Part shown: one piece after another, positions 48,822 through 59,074 of the stretch
Position numbering within the stretch: position 1 is the stretch's first letter
How the letters are laid out: each line of letters opens with the position of its first letter
The notes under the pieces: model-generated
Database searches by the model: none
What the model saw: the letters and a program-made list of their open reading frames with translations, nothing else
Told to the model about the DNA's origin: nothing
Translations under genes and position numbers: made by a program
Assembly: GCF_014635185.1 (NCBI RefSeq)
Contig: NZ_BMCM01000005.1
Coordinates: forward strand, 1 to 64,000
Direction of reading: 5' to 3'
DNA from: Microbacterium murale
Lineage (GTDB): Bacteria > Actinomycetota > Actinomycetes > Actinomycetales > Microbacteriaceae
Length of the DNA: 64,000 nucleotides

Positions 48822-50227
48822 CAGTTCGCCCTTTCGGCGACGGCCCGTTCGTCCTCGTGCACCCCGGAGCGCTGCCGGACGTGGCGCGGAGACCAGATTC
48901 CGACCTCTGCGGGGTCGATGTGTCCGACAAGCCGGCTGTGCCAGTCCAGAGCCGTCTGATCCGTCAAGCTGGCGATCTGGTCGACGACCACCCGCGCGCG
49001 CTGCGCATCCGTCTCGGCGTCGTGGAAGTCCGCCGCGAAGGCGGGCTCGAGCACGTCTGCTCCCGCCGTCCACAGAGCATCGGTCGACCAGAGCGCATCG
49101 GCGAGGCGCTTGAGCACGCGTCGCTGTTCCTTGTAGACGCCCTTGCGTGCATCGATCGTCACGATCGCCTGCCCCATGATGCCCTTGAGCACGGCGATCT
49201 CCGCCTCCACCACCCGCGGCACGACGACGTGCGCGCTGTACCGGGCGAGCACCGGGCCTCGGTAGGTCTCACGCGTCGCGGCGACGGCGGCGCGCGCGAA
49301 GCGGCCGATCAGGTCGCTGGTGAGGTTCTTGAGGCCGGCGAGGTCGCGGCGAGAGCGATCGAAGGACTTCAGCCACATCGGCTGGCTCGTCAGACGGTAC
49401 AGAGCGTCGGCGAGCTCTTCCCGAGTGAAGTCGTAGCCGACCCATTGCTGCACGCGCCCGACCAGCGCATCGTGCTCCTTCGGGTTCGAAAGCGTGGCCA
49501 CATCGAGATATCCGTTGACGATCGCATCTTCGAAGTCGTGCACGGAATAGGCGATGTCATCGGAGAGATCCATGATCTCCGCCTCGATGCACCGCAGACG
49601 CCCCGGTGCGTCCTCGCGCATCCAGCGGAAGACGTCCTCATCCTCGGGATACACGCCGAACTTCAGACGTCCCCCTGGGTCGGGGATCGGGCTGTCGACC
49701 GTCCACGGATATTTGCAGGTCGCATCCAGGCTCGCCCGTGTGAGGTTCAGGCCGACGGAGTGGCCATCGTCGTCGAGGACCTTCGCCTCCAGTCGGGTGA
49801 GGATGCGCAGTGACTGCGCGTTGCCCTCGAACCCGCCGATCGGCTCCGCCCATTCGTTCAGGGCGCGTTCGCCGTTGTGCCCGAATGGCGGGTGCCCCAG
49901 ATCGTGGCTGAGGCAGGCGGTGTCGACGACGTCGGCCGAGACGCCGAGCGCTCCGGCGAGTTCTCGGCCGACCTGCGCGACCTCGAGCGAGTGCGTCAGT
50001 CGGTTGCGGGCGAAGTCGGCAGTGCTCGCAGGGCTCAGCACCTGCGTCTTCGCCGCCAGACGACGCAGACCAGCCGAGTGCAGCACGCGGGCACGATCTC
50101 GGGCGAAGTCATCACGCTCTGAGCGATGCTGCTCGCTGACGAAGCGCGCGGTGTCGCGTGCTTCGTAGCCGTCGGTTCGCGCAGCCGCAGACGCTTCGAC
50201 GGGCTCAGCGGACGAACGATCAACCAC
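48821..50227 (-). CDS. dgt: Deoxyguanosinetriphosphate triphosphohydrolase-like protein
   Basis: 468 residues from GTG 50227, overlapping the dus stop. The HD-domain metal ligands appear as R-LTH (NRLTHSLEVAQVGREL), the HD pair in CLSHDLGHPPFGHNGE and the later Asp in IMDLSDDIAYSVHDFED. It hydrolyses dNTPs to nucleoside and triphosphate, controlling precursor pools. The pairing with dnaG downstream is conserved in actinobacteria. A much longer frame upstream (to 50632) is an antisense shadow of dus. Confidence 0.94.
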   Translation of the reverse strand: MVDRSSAEPVEASAAARTDGYEARDTARFVSEQHRSERDDFARDRARVLHSAGLRRLAAKTQVLSPASTADFARNRLTHSLEVAQVGRELAGALGVSADVVDTACLSHDLGHPPFGHNGERALNEWAEPIGGFEGNAQSLRILTRLEAKVLDDDGHSVGLNLTRASLDATCKYPWTVDSPIPDPGGRLKFGVYPEDEDVFRWMREDAPGRLRCIEAEIMDLSDDIAYSVHDFEDAIVNGYLDVATLSNPKEHDALVGRVQQWVGYDFTREELADALYRLTSQPMWLKSFDRSRRDLAGLKNLTSDLIGRFARAAVAATRETYRGPVLARYSAHVVVPRVVEAEIAVLKGIMGQAIVTIDARKGVYKEQRRVLKRLADALWSTDALWTAGADVLEPAFAADFHDAETDAQRARVVVDQIASLTDQTALDWHSRLVGHIDPAEVGIWSPRHVRQRSGVHEDERAVAERAN

Positions 50228-51374
50228 CGCTGTTCTCGATCTCCGCGCCGCGCAGCATCTCGCCGGTGTCGCCGGCGACATCACGTGAGTCCAACCACTT
50301 GTCGGGCAGAGCGGGGCGCTTCGGGCGACCGGCACGACCGCGCTGCCCCTCAGCATCCGCGCCGGGATACGGCGCATCACGGTCCAGCTGACCGAGCAGG
50401 TCATCGATGTGCGCGAGGCTCTGCGCGGTGGCGAGTCCTGTTCGGACGTCACTGCCGACGGGATAGCCCTTGAAGTACCAGGCGACGTGCTTGCGGATGT
50501 CGCGGCATCCGTGATCCTCGTCCTCGAGGAACTCCACGAGCAGCTGCGCGTGCCTGCGGAACGCGTCGGCGACGAAGCCCAGGGTGGCGTCGACCGGGCG
50601 CGACTCAGCGCCGAATGCTGCGGCGAGATCACCGAACAGCCACGGCCTGCCGAGGCATCCTCGTCCGACGACGACGCCGTCGCAGTCGGTCTCGGCCATC
50701 ATCCGCACGGCGTCGTCGGCCGACCAGATGTCGCCGTTGCCGAGCACCGGAATGCTCGTGACGGCCTGCTTCAACTCGCCGATCGCGTTCCAGTCGGCGT
50801 GGCCGGAGTAGAACTCGCTCGCGGTGCGTGCATGCAGCGCGACGGCGGCGGCACCGGCATCCTCAGCGGCGCGGCCGGCGTCGAGGAACGTGAGGTGGTC
50901 GGCATCGATGCCCTTGCGCATCTTCACCGTCAGCGGGATGTCTCCGGCCGCCTTGACCGCCTGATCGACGATCTCGGCGAACAGACCGGTCTTCCACGGC
51001 AGCGCCGCTCCCCCGCCCTTGCGGGTGACCTTGGGAACGGGGCATCCGAAGTTCAAGTCGACATGGTCGGCGTGATCTTCCGCCACGATGATGCGCACGG
51101 CCTCGGCGATGGTCTTTGGGTCGACGCCATACAGCTGGATCGACCGCGGCGTCTCACTCTCATGGTGACGGATGAGCCGCATCGTCGTGTCGTTGCGCTC
51201 CACCAGGGCGCGAGACGTGATCATCTCGCTGACGTAGAGGCCGGCGCCGTACTCGCGGCACAGGAGGCGGAACGCGGTGTTGGTGATGCCCGCCATGGGT
51301 GCGAGCACGACCGGCACGTCGAGGTCGATCGGGCCGATGCGCAGGGCGCGAGCGGGGGCGGAAGCGAGAGTCAT
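50220..51374 (-). CDS. dusB: tRNA-dihydrouridine synthase (DusB type)
   Basis: 384 residues. FMN-dependent TIM barrel: VVLAPMAGITNTAFRLLCRE near the N-terminus, VDLNFGCPVPKVTRKGGG with the catalytic Cys, VALHARTASEFYSGHADW and VVVGRGCLGRPWLFGD for FMN-phosphate binding. It reduces uridine to dihydrouridine in tRNA. ATG 51374 follows GGAAGGGAT. First gene of the dus-dgt-dnaG unit. Confidence 0.94.
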   Translation of the reverse strand: MTLASAPARALRIGPIDLDVPVVLAPMAGITNTAFRLLCREYGAGLYVSEMITSRALVERNDTTMRLIRHHESETPRSIQLYGVDPKTIAEAVRIIVAEDHADHVDLNFGCPVPKVTRKGGGAALPWKTGLFAEIVDQAVKAAGDIPLTVKMRKGIDADHLTFLDAGRAAEDAGAAAVALHARTASEFYSGHADWNAIGELKQAVTSIPVLGNGDIWSADDAVRMMAETDCDGVVVGRGCLGRPWLFGDLAAAFGAESRPVDATLGFVADAFRRHAQLLVEFLEDEDHGCRDIRKHVAWYFKGYPVGSDVRTGLATAQSLAHIDDLLGQLDRDAPYPGADAEGQRGRAGRPKRPALPDKWLDSRDVAGDTGEMLRGAEIENSGG

Positions 51375-51435
51375 ATCCCTTCCATTCTCCCATCCCCACG
51401 GCCCTCGGCGCCGCACCGCGTCTTAGGCTGTGGAT

Positions 51436-51930
51436 ATGACTGAAACCAGCGTGCGCCAGATCCCATTCACCGATGCCACGGGCGCTGAGAAGACGCTCGA
51501 CGACCTGGGAGCCGACGTTCTGCTCGTCGTCAATGTGGCGTCGAAATGCGGCCTCACACCGCAGTACGAGCAGCTCGAGCAGCTGCAGCGCACCTACGGC
51601 GAACGCGGCTTCAGCGTCGTCGGGTTCCCGAGCAACCAGTTCATGGGTCAGGAGCCCGGTTCAGTGGAGCAGATACTGGAGTTCTGCTCCACCACGTACG
51701 GCGTGACCTTCCCCGTGAACGACAAGGTCAAGGTCAACGGCCGCAAGGCCGACGAACTCTACAAGGCGCTCAAGGAGACTCCGGATGCCGGCGGCAAGGC
51801 CGGCCGCGTCGAGTGGAACTTCGAGAAGTTCCTGGTGCTGCCTGACGGTTCGGTCAAGCGCTTCCGTCCGAAGCAGAAGCCGGACGCCCCCGAGATCGTC
51901 GAGGCGATCGAGGGCGCCCTGGTCCGCTAG
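51436..51930 (+). CDS. Glutathione peroxidase family protein (Cys type)
   Basis: 164 residues. VVNVASKCGLTPQYEQLEQL near residue 35 has the peroxidatic Cys; GFPSNQFMGQEPG has the conserved Gln and WNFEKFLVLPDG the Trp-Asn, completing the catalytic set. It reduces peroxides, in actinobacteria most likely with thioredoxin. TAGGCT lies 6 nt upstream of ATG 51436 (GTG 51430 is the alternative start), a leaderless layout. Confidence 0.93.
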   Translation: MTETSVRQIPFTDATGAEKTLDDLGADVLLVVNVASKCGLTPQYEQLEQLQRTYGERGFSVVGFPSNQFMGQEPGSVEQILEFCSTTYGVTFPVNDKVKVNGRKADELYKALKETPDAGGKAGRVEWNFEKFLVLPDGSVKRFRPKQKPDAPEIVEAIEGALVR

Positions 51931-52607
51931 ACGGCAGACTCTGCGGTCTCGCCGCGCTTGGCCCAGAGGTCACGCAGCACGTTCTCGAACGTCTCCGGCG
52001 GCTGGGCCCCGCTGATGCCGTATTGACCGTCGATCACGAAGAACGGCACGCCCTGGATGCCGTATGCGCGAGCCTGCTCCTGGTCCTGGCGGACATCCGG
52101 GAGGTGCTTCTCGCTCTCGAGCGCTGCGCGCGCCTCATCGGCGTCCAGGCCGACCTCGACAGCCAGCTCGATCAGGTCGTCGATACGCCCGACATGCTTT
52201 CCCTCGGTGAAGTACGCCGACATCAGACGCTCTTCCATCTCGTGCTGCAGATCGTTCGCCTTGGCGTGGTGCAGCAGTTCGTGCGCCTTCACCGTGTTGG
52301 TGTGCTTCAGCAGATCGAAGCGGTACTCGAGACCGGCGTTCTTGGCGATGCCGGTCACGTTGTCGAGCATGCCCACCACCTGGTCACGAGGCATGCCCTT
52401 GTGGCCGGCGAGGAAGTCGATCTCGTCACCATCGAAGTCGACGGGAGTATCGGGCGAGAGCTCGAACGAATGGAAGGTCACGGTGACCTTCGGAGCGTCT
52501 TCGTCGTCGGCGACCGCCGCAAGACCTGTTTCGAGGTTGCGCTTGCCGATGTAGCACCAAGGGCAGGCGATGTCGGACCAGATGTCAATCGAGATAGGTT
52601 GGCTCAC
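51927..52607 (-). CDS. DsbA family oxidoreductase (FrnE-like)
   Basis: 226 residues from GTG 52607 (SQPISIDIWSDIACPWCYIG). The CPWC active site lies near residue 15, and GVPFFVIDGQYGISGAQPPE with the cis-Pro is near 180. There is no signal peptide, so it is cytoplasmic, like FrnE and HCCA-isomerase-type thioredoxin-fold proteins that handle oxidative stress or polyketide precursors. Convergent with the glutathione peroxidase gene (4-bp overlap). GGAGG lies 11 nt upstream. Confidence 0.9.
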   Translation of the reverse strand: MSQPISIDIWSDIACPWCYIGKRNLETGLAAVADDEDAPKVTVTFHSFELSPDTPVDFDGDEIDFLAGHKGMPRDQVVGMLDNVTGIAKNAGLEYRFDLLKHTNTVKAHELLHHAKANDLQHEMEERLMSAYFTEGKHVGRIDDLIELAVEVGLDADEARAALESEKHLPDVRQDQEQARAYGIQGVPFFVIDGQYGISGAQPPETFENVLRDLWAKRGETAESAV

Positions 52608-52640
52608 CTCAGTGGAAACCTCCTCGGACGCGCGAGTATT

Positions 52641-52737
52641 CCGTTGATAGCATCTTCGGATGCTCTCAGCCGACGATCCGCTCCCGTTCCGGCCCGAGCG
52701 CGTGCTGGTCGCCGGCGTCACCGGATCGGGCAAGACG
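52641..52737. repeat. Duplicated segment, copy 1 (leader and 5' part of the first FlaR-like gene)
   Basis: The 97 bp from CCGTTGATAG onward recur at 53309-53405: 67 identical bases, one mismatch, then 29 identical bases. The duplicated block includes the promoter-like TAGCAT 6 nt before the ATG. Confidence 0.9.
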
Positions 52738-53253
52738 ACGCTTGCACGGCGGATCGCGGCCCGCTGGGATCTCACGCACCAGGAGCTCGACGCGCTCTAC
52801 CACGGACCCGGCTGGACACCCCGACCGGAGTTCGTCGACGACGTGCGCGCATTCGCCGCAACGGACCGGTGGGTGACCGAGTGGCAGTACACGTCCAAGG
52901 GAACGAACACGGTCCTCCCGCGAAGTGCTGATCTGCTGGTGTGGATCGACTACCCGTACGGCGTCGCACGCCGACGGCTCATCCGTCGCACCTGGAAGCG
53001 TCGCATCCTACGCACGAAGCTCTGGAACGGGAACGTCGAGCCGAACCTGTGGCATGCGCTCACCGTGCGCAGCGACGAGAACATCCTCGACTGGCAGCGC
53101 CGCACTCGCCACAAGTGGAGCGAGCGGATGCCGCAGATCGAAGCAGAGCACCCGCATCTGACGATCGTCCGGCTCACGCATCCGCGCGAGACGGAGCGCT
53201 GGCTCGCACACCAACGGGGCGTTGAGCGAGCGAAGCGAGACGAAACGGGCTGA
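52660..53253 (+). CDS. FlaR-like P-loop kinase, copy 1
   Basis: 197 residues. P-loop [20 protein letters not shown] near residue 14, ELDALYHGPGWTPRPEFVDD near 44 and LLVWIDYPYGVARRRLIRRT near 95 match the AAA-type 'DNA topology modulation protein FlaR' group, related to adenylate kinases; the true substrate is unknown. TAGCAT lies 6 nt before the ATG, so the mRNA is probably leaderless. The last residues GVERAKRDETG are encoded by a dispersed repeat at 53221. It is followed by a tandem paralogue. Confidence 0.85.
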   Translation: MLSADDPLPFRPERVLVAGVTGSGKTTLARRIAARWDLTHQELDALYHGPGWTPRPEFVDDVRAFAATDRWVTEWQYTSKGTNTVLPRSADLLVWIDYPYGVARRRLIRRTWKRRILRTKLWNGNVEPNLWHALTVRSDENILDWQRRTRHKWSERMPQIEAEHPHLTIVRLTHPRETERWLAHQRGVERAKRDETG

Positions 53254-53275
53254 GCGAGCGAAGCGAGTCGAAGCC
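53221..53275. repeat. Dispersed repeat, composite copy (GTTGAGCGAGCGAAGCGAGA family)
   Basis: 55 bp made of two related units: GTTGAGCGAGCGAAGCGAGA with CGAAAC, then TGAGCGAGCGAAGCGAGTCG with AAGCC. The same composite occurs at 63255-63310 and inverted at 63708-63763. It overlaps the 3' end of the first FlaR-like gene, supplying its stop codon. Confidence 0.9.
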
Positions 53276-53308
53276 ACGACCTCACCGAGCCGCATAGGCA
53301 CCACCCCT

Positions 53309-53405
53309 CCGTTGATAGCATCTTCGGATGCTCTCAGCCGACGATCCGCTCCCGTTCCGGCCCGAGCGCGTGCTGATCGCCGGCGTCACCGGATCGGGCA
53401 AGACG
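53309..53405. repeat. Duplicated segment, copy 2 (leader and 5' part of the second FlaR-like gene)
   Basis: Matches 52641-52737 as described for copy 1, including the -10-like box and the first 26 codons. Confidence 0.9.
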
Positions 53406-53936
53406 TCCCTCGCCGGCCGCATCGCACGTCTCTGGTCGCTCGAACACATCGAGATCGACTCGCTCTTCCACGGCCCGAATTGGACGCCGCGACCTGAGTT
53501 CCTCGACGACGTGCGCGCATTCGCCGCAACGGACCGCTGGGTGACCGAGTGGCAGTACACCAGCAAGGGCACGGATGAGATCATGACGCCGCACGCGCAG
53601 CTCGCGCTCTGGCTGGACTATCCGTATCCGGTGGTGCGCTCGCGACTGATCCGTCGCACTCTCGGCCGCAGCATCCTGCGCACCGAGATGTACAACGGCA
53701 ACGTCGAGAAGCCCTTGTGGAAGCTGCTGGCGACCCGCGATCCTGGCGAGAACATCCTCGCGTGGCAGACCAAGACGCTGGGGTTCTGGACGGCGAAGAT
53801 GCCAGACGTCCGAGAGCGATTCCCCCATCTCACGATCGTGCGGCTTCGACACCCGCGCGAGACGGAGCGCTGGCTGCAATCTCAGGCGGACGGCGCATCC
53901 ACCGCGCCGCCGAAGCGGCGATCGCGCGACACATAG
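53328..53936 (+). CDS. FlaR-like P-loop kinase, copy 2
   Basis: 202 residues, paralogous to the gene just upstream and about 60-65% identical by eye, with the first 25 residues almost the same (P-loop [14 protein letters not shown]). It also shares [24 protein letters not shown]. The P-loop, Asp and Arg clusters are intact, so both copies may be active. Near-identity of the leader and 5' coding DNA suggests recent duplication or gene conversion. Its C-terminus overlaps the convergent uppS gene by 55 bp. Confidence 0.85.
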   Translation: MLSADDPLPFRPERVLIAGVTGSGKTSLAGRIARLWSLEHIEIDSLFHGPNWTPRPEFLDDVRAFAATDRWVTEWQYTSKGTDEIMTPHAQLALWLDYPYPVVRSRLIRRTLGRSILRTEMYNGNVEKPLWKLLATRDPGENILAWQTKTLGFWTAKMPDVRERFPHLTIVRLRHPRETERWLQSQADGASTAPPKRRSRDT

Positions 53937-54679
53937 ATCTCGATCGCCCGCCAGAGCTCCTGGCGCGAGAAGTCGGGCCAGAGCGTGTCGAGGAACACCA
54001 TCTCGGCGTACGCCGACTGCCAGAGCAGGAAGTTCGAGGTGCGCTGCTCACCCGAGCTGCGCAGGAACAGGTCGACGTCCGGCAGCTCTGGCACGTACAG
54101 CTGGCGGCCGATCATCTTCTCGGTGATCGCCTTCGGCTTCAGACGCCCGGCGGCCACCTCGCCCGCAAGTGAGCGCATCGCGTCGACCAGCTCGACCCGC
54201 CCGCCGTAGTTCACGCACATCGTGAGTGTCAGCACGTCGTTGTCCCTGGTCAGCTCCTCCGCGCGCTGCAGCTCCTTGATCACAGATCCCCACAGTCGAG
54301 GCTTTCTTCCCGCCCAGCGGATCCGCACGCCCCACTCGTTGAGCTGATCGCGCCGGCGATGCAGCACGTCGCGGTTGTAGCCCATCAGGAAGCGCACCTC
54401 TTCGGGCGAGCGAGCCCAGTTCTCGGTCGAGAACGCGTAGACCGAAAGATGCTTCACGCCAGCCTGGATGGCACCCGCGACGACGTCGAGCAGCACCTCC
54501 TCACCCGCCTTGTGACCCTCGATGCGAGTGAGGCCGCGCTTGTTGGCCCAGCGGCCGTTGCCGTCCATCACGATCGCCACGTGCTCGGGCACCTTCGCGA
54601 ACGCCGGCGGATGCACGCCGGTCCAATCCAGCGGACGATACGCGACGGCATCCTTGTGCGTATAGGGCTTCGGCGTCAA
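53882..54679 (-). CDS. uppS: Isoprenyl transferase (cis-prenyl diphosphate synthase)
   Basis: 265 residues. [20 protein letters not shown] near residue 35 has the catalytic Asp; [20 protein letters not shown] and [20 protein letters not shown] are further signatures. It makes the long-chain polyprenyl diphosphate used as cell-wall lipid carrier (undecaprenyl or decaprenyl). ATG 54679 overlaps the recO stop, the usual recO-uppS arrangement of actinobacteria. Confidence 0.95.
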   Translation of the reverse strand: MTPKPYTHKDAVAYRPLDWTGVHPPAFAKVPEHVAIVMDGNGRWANKRGLTRIEGHKAGEEVLLDVVAGAIQAGVKHLSVYAFSTENWARSPEEVRFLMGYNRDVLHRRRDQLNEWGVRIRWAGRKPRLWGSVIKELQRAEELTRDNDVLTLTMCVNYGGRVELVDAMRSLAGEVAAGRLKPKAITEKMIGRQLYVPELPDVDLFLRSSGEQRTSNFLLWQSAYAEMVFLDTLWPDFSRQELWRAIEIYVSRDRRFGGAVDAPSA

Positions 54680-55419
54680 CGAAAGTCCTCTCGAGACGAG
54701 TCAAAGACGTGGGCGAGCGAGCGGATGCCGCGTTCCAGATGGAACTGCGCGTATGCCGACACGAGACCGGACGCGGCGGCGGTCTCGGCGTGCGGCGCCG
54801 CGTCCACGGCATCCCACTCCCCCTGCATGAGGGCGCGCAGCAGCTGCAGCGTCGACTGCGAGACCCGGGGGCTGCCTGCGGGCGCACAGTTCGCGCACAC
54901 GAGTCCGCCGAGCTGACCGATGAAGTGCGTGTGCGGTCCCGGTGCTGCACACCGCGCGCAATCGCTCAGCGCAGGCGCCCAGCCCGACAGCGCCATCACA
55001 CGCAGCAGATAGGAATCCAGGATGCTGCGAGGAGCGTGCTCGCCACGGGAAAGCGCGCGAAGGCCACCGACGAGCAGCAGATACTGCTCCGGCGTCGCCT
55101 CGGCGTCGCTCAGGCGGTCGGCGGTCTCGACCATGGCGTTCGCCGAGGTGAAGCGGTCGTAGTGCGCGGCGATCTCCGCGCCGTATGCGCCGAGAGACTC
55201 CGCCTGCTGCACGATGTCGAGTGATCGCCCCTGATACAACTGCAGATCAGCGACCATGAACGGCTCGAGTCTGGAGCCGAACTTCGACGAGGTGCGCCGC
55301 ACGCCCTTGGCCACGGCACGGATCTTGCCGTTGCGGCGAGACAGCATGGTGACGATGCGATCTGCCTCACCGAGCTTGTGAGTGCGCAGGATCACCGCTT
55401 CATCTCGATAGGTGGGCAC
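54676..55419 (-). CDS. recO: DNA repair protein RecO
   Basis: 247 residues from GTG 55419 ([20 protein letters not shown]). OB-fold N-terminal domain with [20 protein letters not shown], helical middle, and a zinc-binding site CARC...CANC near 165-190. RecO loads RecA with RecF and RecR in gap repair. GATAAT lies 6 nt before the GTG on the minus strand with no ribosome site, so the transcript is leaderless. A far longer frame upstream is antisense to the TRIC-like gene. Confidence 0.94.
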   Translation of the reverse strand: MPTYRDEAVILRTHKLGEADRIVTMLSRRNGKIRAVAKGVRRTSSKFGSRLEPFMVADLQLYQGRSLDIVQQAESLGAYGAEIAAHYDRFTSANAMVETADRLSDAEATPEQYLLLVGGLRALSRGEHAPRSILDSYLLRVMALSGWAPALSDCARCAAPGPHTHFIGQLGGLVCANCAPAGSPRVSQSTLQLLRALMQGEWDAVDAAPHAETAAASGLVSAYAQFHLERGIRSLAHVFDSSREDFR

Positions 55420-55455
55420 TGTCCGATTATCCTCCGTCCACGACACAATGGTCGT
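55420..55455. promoter_or_regulatory. Compact divergent leaderless promoters of recO and the TRIC-like gene
   Basis: Only 36 bp separate two divergent GTG starts. On the minus strand GATAAT plus 6 nt leads to GTG 55419; on the plus strand CACAAT (55444-55449) plus 6 nt leads to GTG 55456. Each -10 box lies within the upstream region of the other gene, so transcription may interfere. Confidence 0.6.
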
Positions 55456-56142
55456 GTGACCGAACCGCTCTTCACCATTCCGCTCTGGGCGGACCTTCTC
55501 GGCGTCGGCCTCGGCGGTATCCAGGGCGCGATGTTCGCCTCTGGGTTCCAGGGCCAGCGCCGACTCGACCTGCTCGGGGTTGCGATCATCGGCATCCTGA
55601 TCGGGATGGGCGGTGGCCTCATCCGCGATCTGTTGCTGGGGCAGCCACCGGCGACGCTGCAGAACAACTGGTATCTCATCGCCGCCGGTGGTGCTGCCAT
55701 CATCGGCATGCTGCTTGCCGGTCTCCTGAACCGTGCGAACGCCGTCATCGTGGGTCTCGATGCCGTCGTGATCGGGATGTTCGGTGCTTTTGGCACCAGC
55801 AAGGCACTCGGTCTGGGTGTTCCGGCCGTGCCCGCGGTCTTCATCGGCGCGTGCGCCGCCGTGGGCGGCAGCATCCTGCGCGATGTCATCATGGGGTTGC
55901 CCGTCGCGATCATGCACGTCGGGTCGCTCTACGCGGTCGCCGCTCTTCTCGGCTGCAGCGTGATCGTCACGGTGCACGCATTCGGCGTGAGCATCACGAT
56001 CGCCGGCGTCATCGGGCTGGTCGTGACGGCGGTGATCCGTGTGCTGGCCGTGATCTTCGACGTGTCGCTGCCGGAGCAGCGCCGTCTCTACCGCCGCAAG
56101 GTGGCGGCAGAGACCGGCGCCATCCCGATCGTGAAGCCGTAA
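55456..56142 (+). CDS. TRIC-like (trimeric intracellular cation channel) family membrane protein
   Basis: 228 residues from GTG 55456, with about seven helices in two repeats. Each repeat has a G-rich R-D motif: [20 protein letters not shown] and [15 protein letters not shown]. This is the UPF0126/TRIC prokaryotic family, some members of which form K+ channels or glycine transporters. The function here is unknown. It is divergent from recO. Confidence 0.88.
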   Translation: MTEPLFTIPLWADLLGVGLGGIQGAMFASGFQGQRRLDLLGVAIIGILIGMGGGLIRDLLLGQPPATLQNNWYLIAAGGAAIIGMLLAGLLNRANAVIVGLDAVVIGMFGAFGTSKALGLGVPAVPAVFIGACAAVGGSILRDVIMGLPVAIMHVGSLYAVAALLGCSVIVTVHAFGVSITIAGVIGLVVTAVIRVLAVIFDVSLPEQRRLYRRKVAAETGAIPIVKP

Positions 56143-56162
56143 TCGCCCCGCGAGACTGCAAG

Positions 56163-56205
56163 ACCACGCCGAGACGACCTCGAGTCGGCGCTGTCTCGGC
56201 GTGGT
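56163..56205. terminator. Bidirectional terminator between the TRIC-like gene and leuA
   Basis: A perfect 13-bp stem ACCACGCCGAGAC / GTCTCGGCGTGGT with a 17-nt loop, between two convergent genes. On the plus strand it is followed by GTTGCTGTTTCG. Confidence 0.8.
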
Positions 56206-56220
56206 GTTGCTGTTTCGAGG

Positions 56221-58044
<1,824 letters not shown>

Positions 58045-58061
<17 letters not shown>

Positions 58062-58092
58062 AGCTAAGAAGAAGCAGACCGCCGAAAGGCAT
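58045..58092 (-). CDS. leuA leader peptide MPFGGLLLLSCRDES
   Basis: A 15-codon frame on the minus strand starts at ATG 58092 and stops with TAA at 58045-58047, 70 bp before leuA. Four consecutive Leu codons (CTG CTT CTT CTT) sit in its centre, directly before a stable hairpin. Leucine-rich leader peptides ahead of leuA are known in actinobacteria as attenuators. No strong ribosome site is seen before the ATG, so it may be leaderless. Confidence 0.7.
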
Positions 58093-58137
58093 GTGGTCAT
58101 GCTAGCAGGCTGCGAGGGTCCACCGCGCTCCGCGTGC

Positions 58138-59073
58138 TCACGGGATGAGGGCGATCTTGCCGCCGGGGTGCTCCCCTGCGAGGAATCGGGTCGCCTCGAC
58201 CGCCTCGGACAGCGGATACGTGCGGGCGACCGGGACCTCCAGCATTCCGTGTGCGGCGAGGCTCACCAGTTCGCCACGGATGCTGTCACGGAAGCGTGCA
58301 CTCGCCGGCGCAGAGCCGACGATCCAGCGGAAACCCTCCGTACGGGCGCGACCGGCTGCGGCGATCGTCACGATGCGGTCGCGGGCGGCGACGAGTTCGA
58401 GCGACGCATCGACTGCCTCGTCAGTACCGACGGCATCCAGCGCTGCCGCGATCGCTCCGCCGGCAGTATCGCTGGCGCGATCGGCGAGACCCTCGCCATA
58501 GGCGATCGGGATGCCGCCGAACCGCCGCACCTCGTCGAACCGAGCAGGGCTCGCGGTGCCGATGACACGGACACCGAGGCGAGCCGCCTGCTGCAGCACG
58601 CTGACTCCGACCGCTCCGGATGCGCCGTGCAGCAGGATGGTCTCGCCCGCCTTCGCATTCGTGACGGCGAGCATCTCCGCGGCGGTCGTGCCGACGAGCA
58701 GCAGGTTCGCGGCCTCAGGATGCGTGAGCGCGGCCGGTTTGGCGAACGCCTTCTCCGCCGGGATGGTGACGTCGGTCGCGTAACCACCGCTGACCCGGAA
58801 GGCGACTACTTCGTCGCCGATCGCGGCGGGCCCCGATCCGATCGAGGTGTCAGGACCGATCGCGGTGATCTCCCCGGAGATCTCGTAGCCGATCGGCACA
58901 GGCAGCGCTACGCCGTCGCGCGGGCCGGCCAGATGCTTGCGGTCGGCGGGGTTCATGCCCGCGGCGCGCACGCGGACGGTGATCTCGCCGTGAACGGGTG
59001 CTGGCACCTCGTATTCGACGAGCTCCCAGTGCTCGGGAGAGCCCCAGTCCTTCGCGACCCAGTGAGTGGCCAT
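58138..59073 (-). CDS. Zinc-free MDR family NADPH:quinone oxidoreductase
   Basis: 311 residues. GroES-like N-terminal domain (EITVRVRAAGMNPADRKHLA near residue 30) and a Rossmann domain with GASGAVGVSVLQQAARLG near 150. The Zn-binding Cys of true alcohol dehydrogenases is missing, which points to the quinone-oxidoreductase branch of the MDR superfamily. The substrate is unknown. The stop codon is 46 bp from the leuA leader peptide. ATG 59073 adjoins the era stop (59075). Confidence 0.87.
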   Translation of the reverse strand: MATHWVAKDWGSPEHWELVEYEVPAPVHGEITVRVRAAGMNPADRKHLAGPRDGVALPVPIGYEISGEITAIGPDTSIGSGPAAIGDEVVAFRVSGGYATDVTIPAEKAFAKPAALTHPEAANLLLVGTTAAEMLAVTNAKAGETILLHGASGAVGVSVLQQAARLGVRVIGTASPARFDEVRRFGGIPIAYGEGLADRASDTAGGAIAAALDAVGTDEAVDASLELVAARDRIVTIAAAGRARTEGFRWIVGSAPASARFRDSIRGELVSLAAHGMLEVPVARTYPLSEAVEATRFLAGEHPGGKIALIP

Positions 59074-59074
59074 C

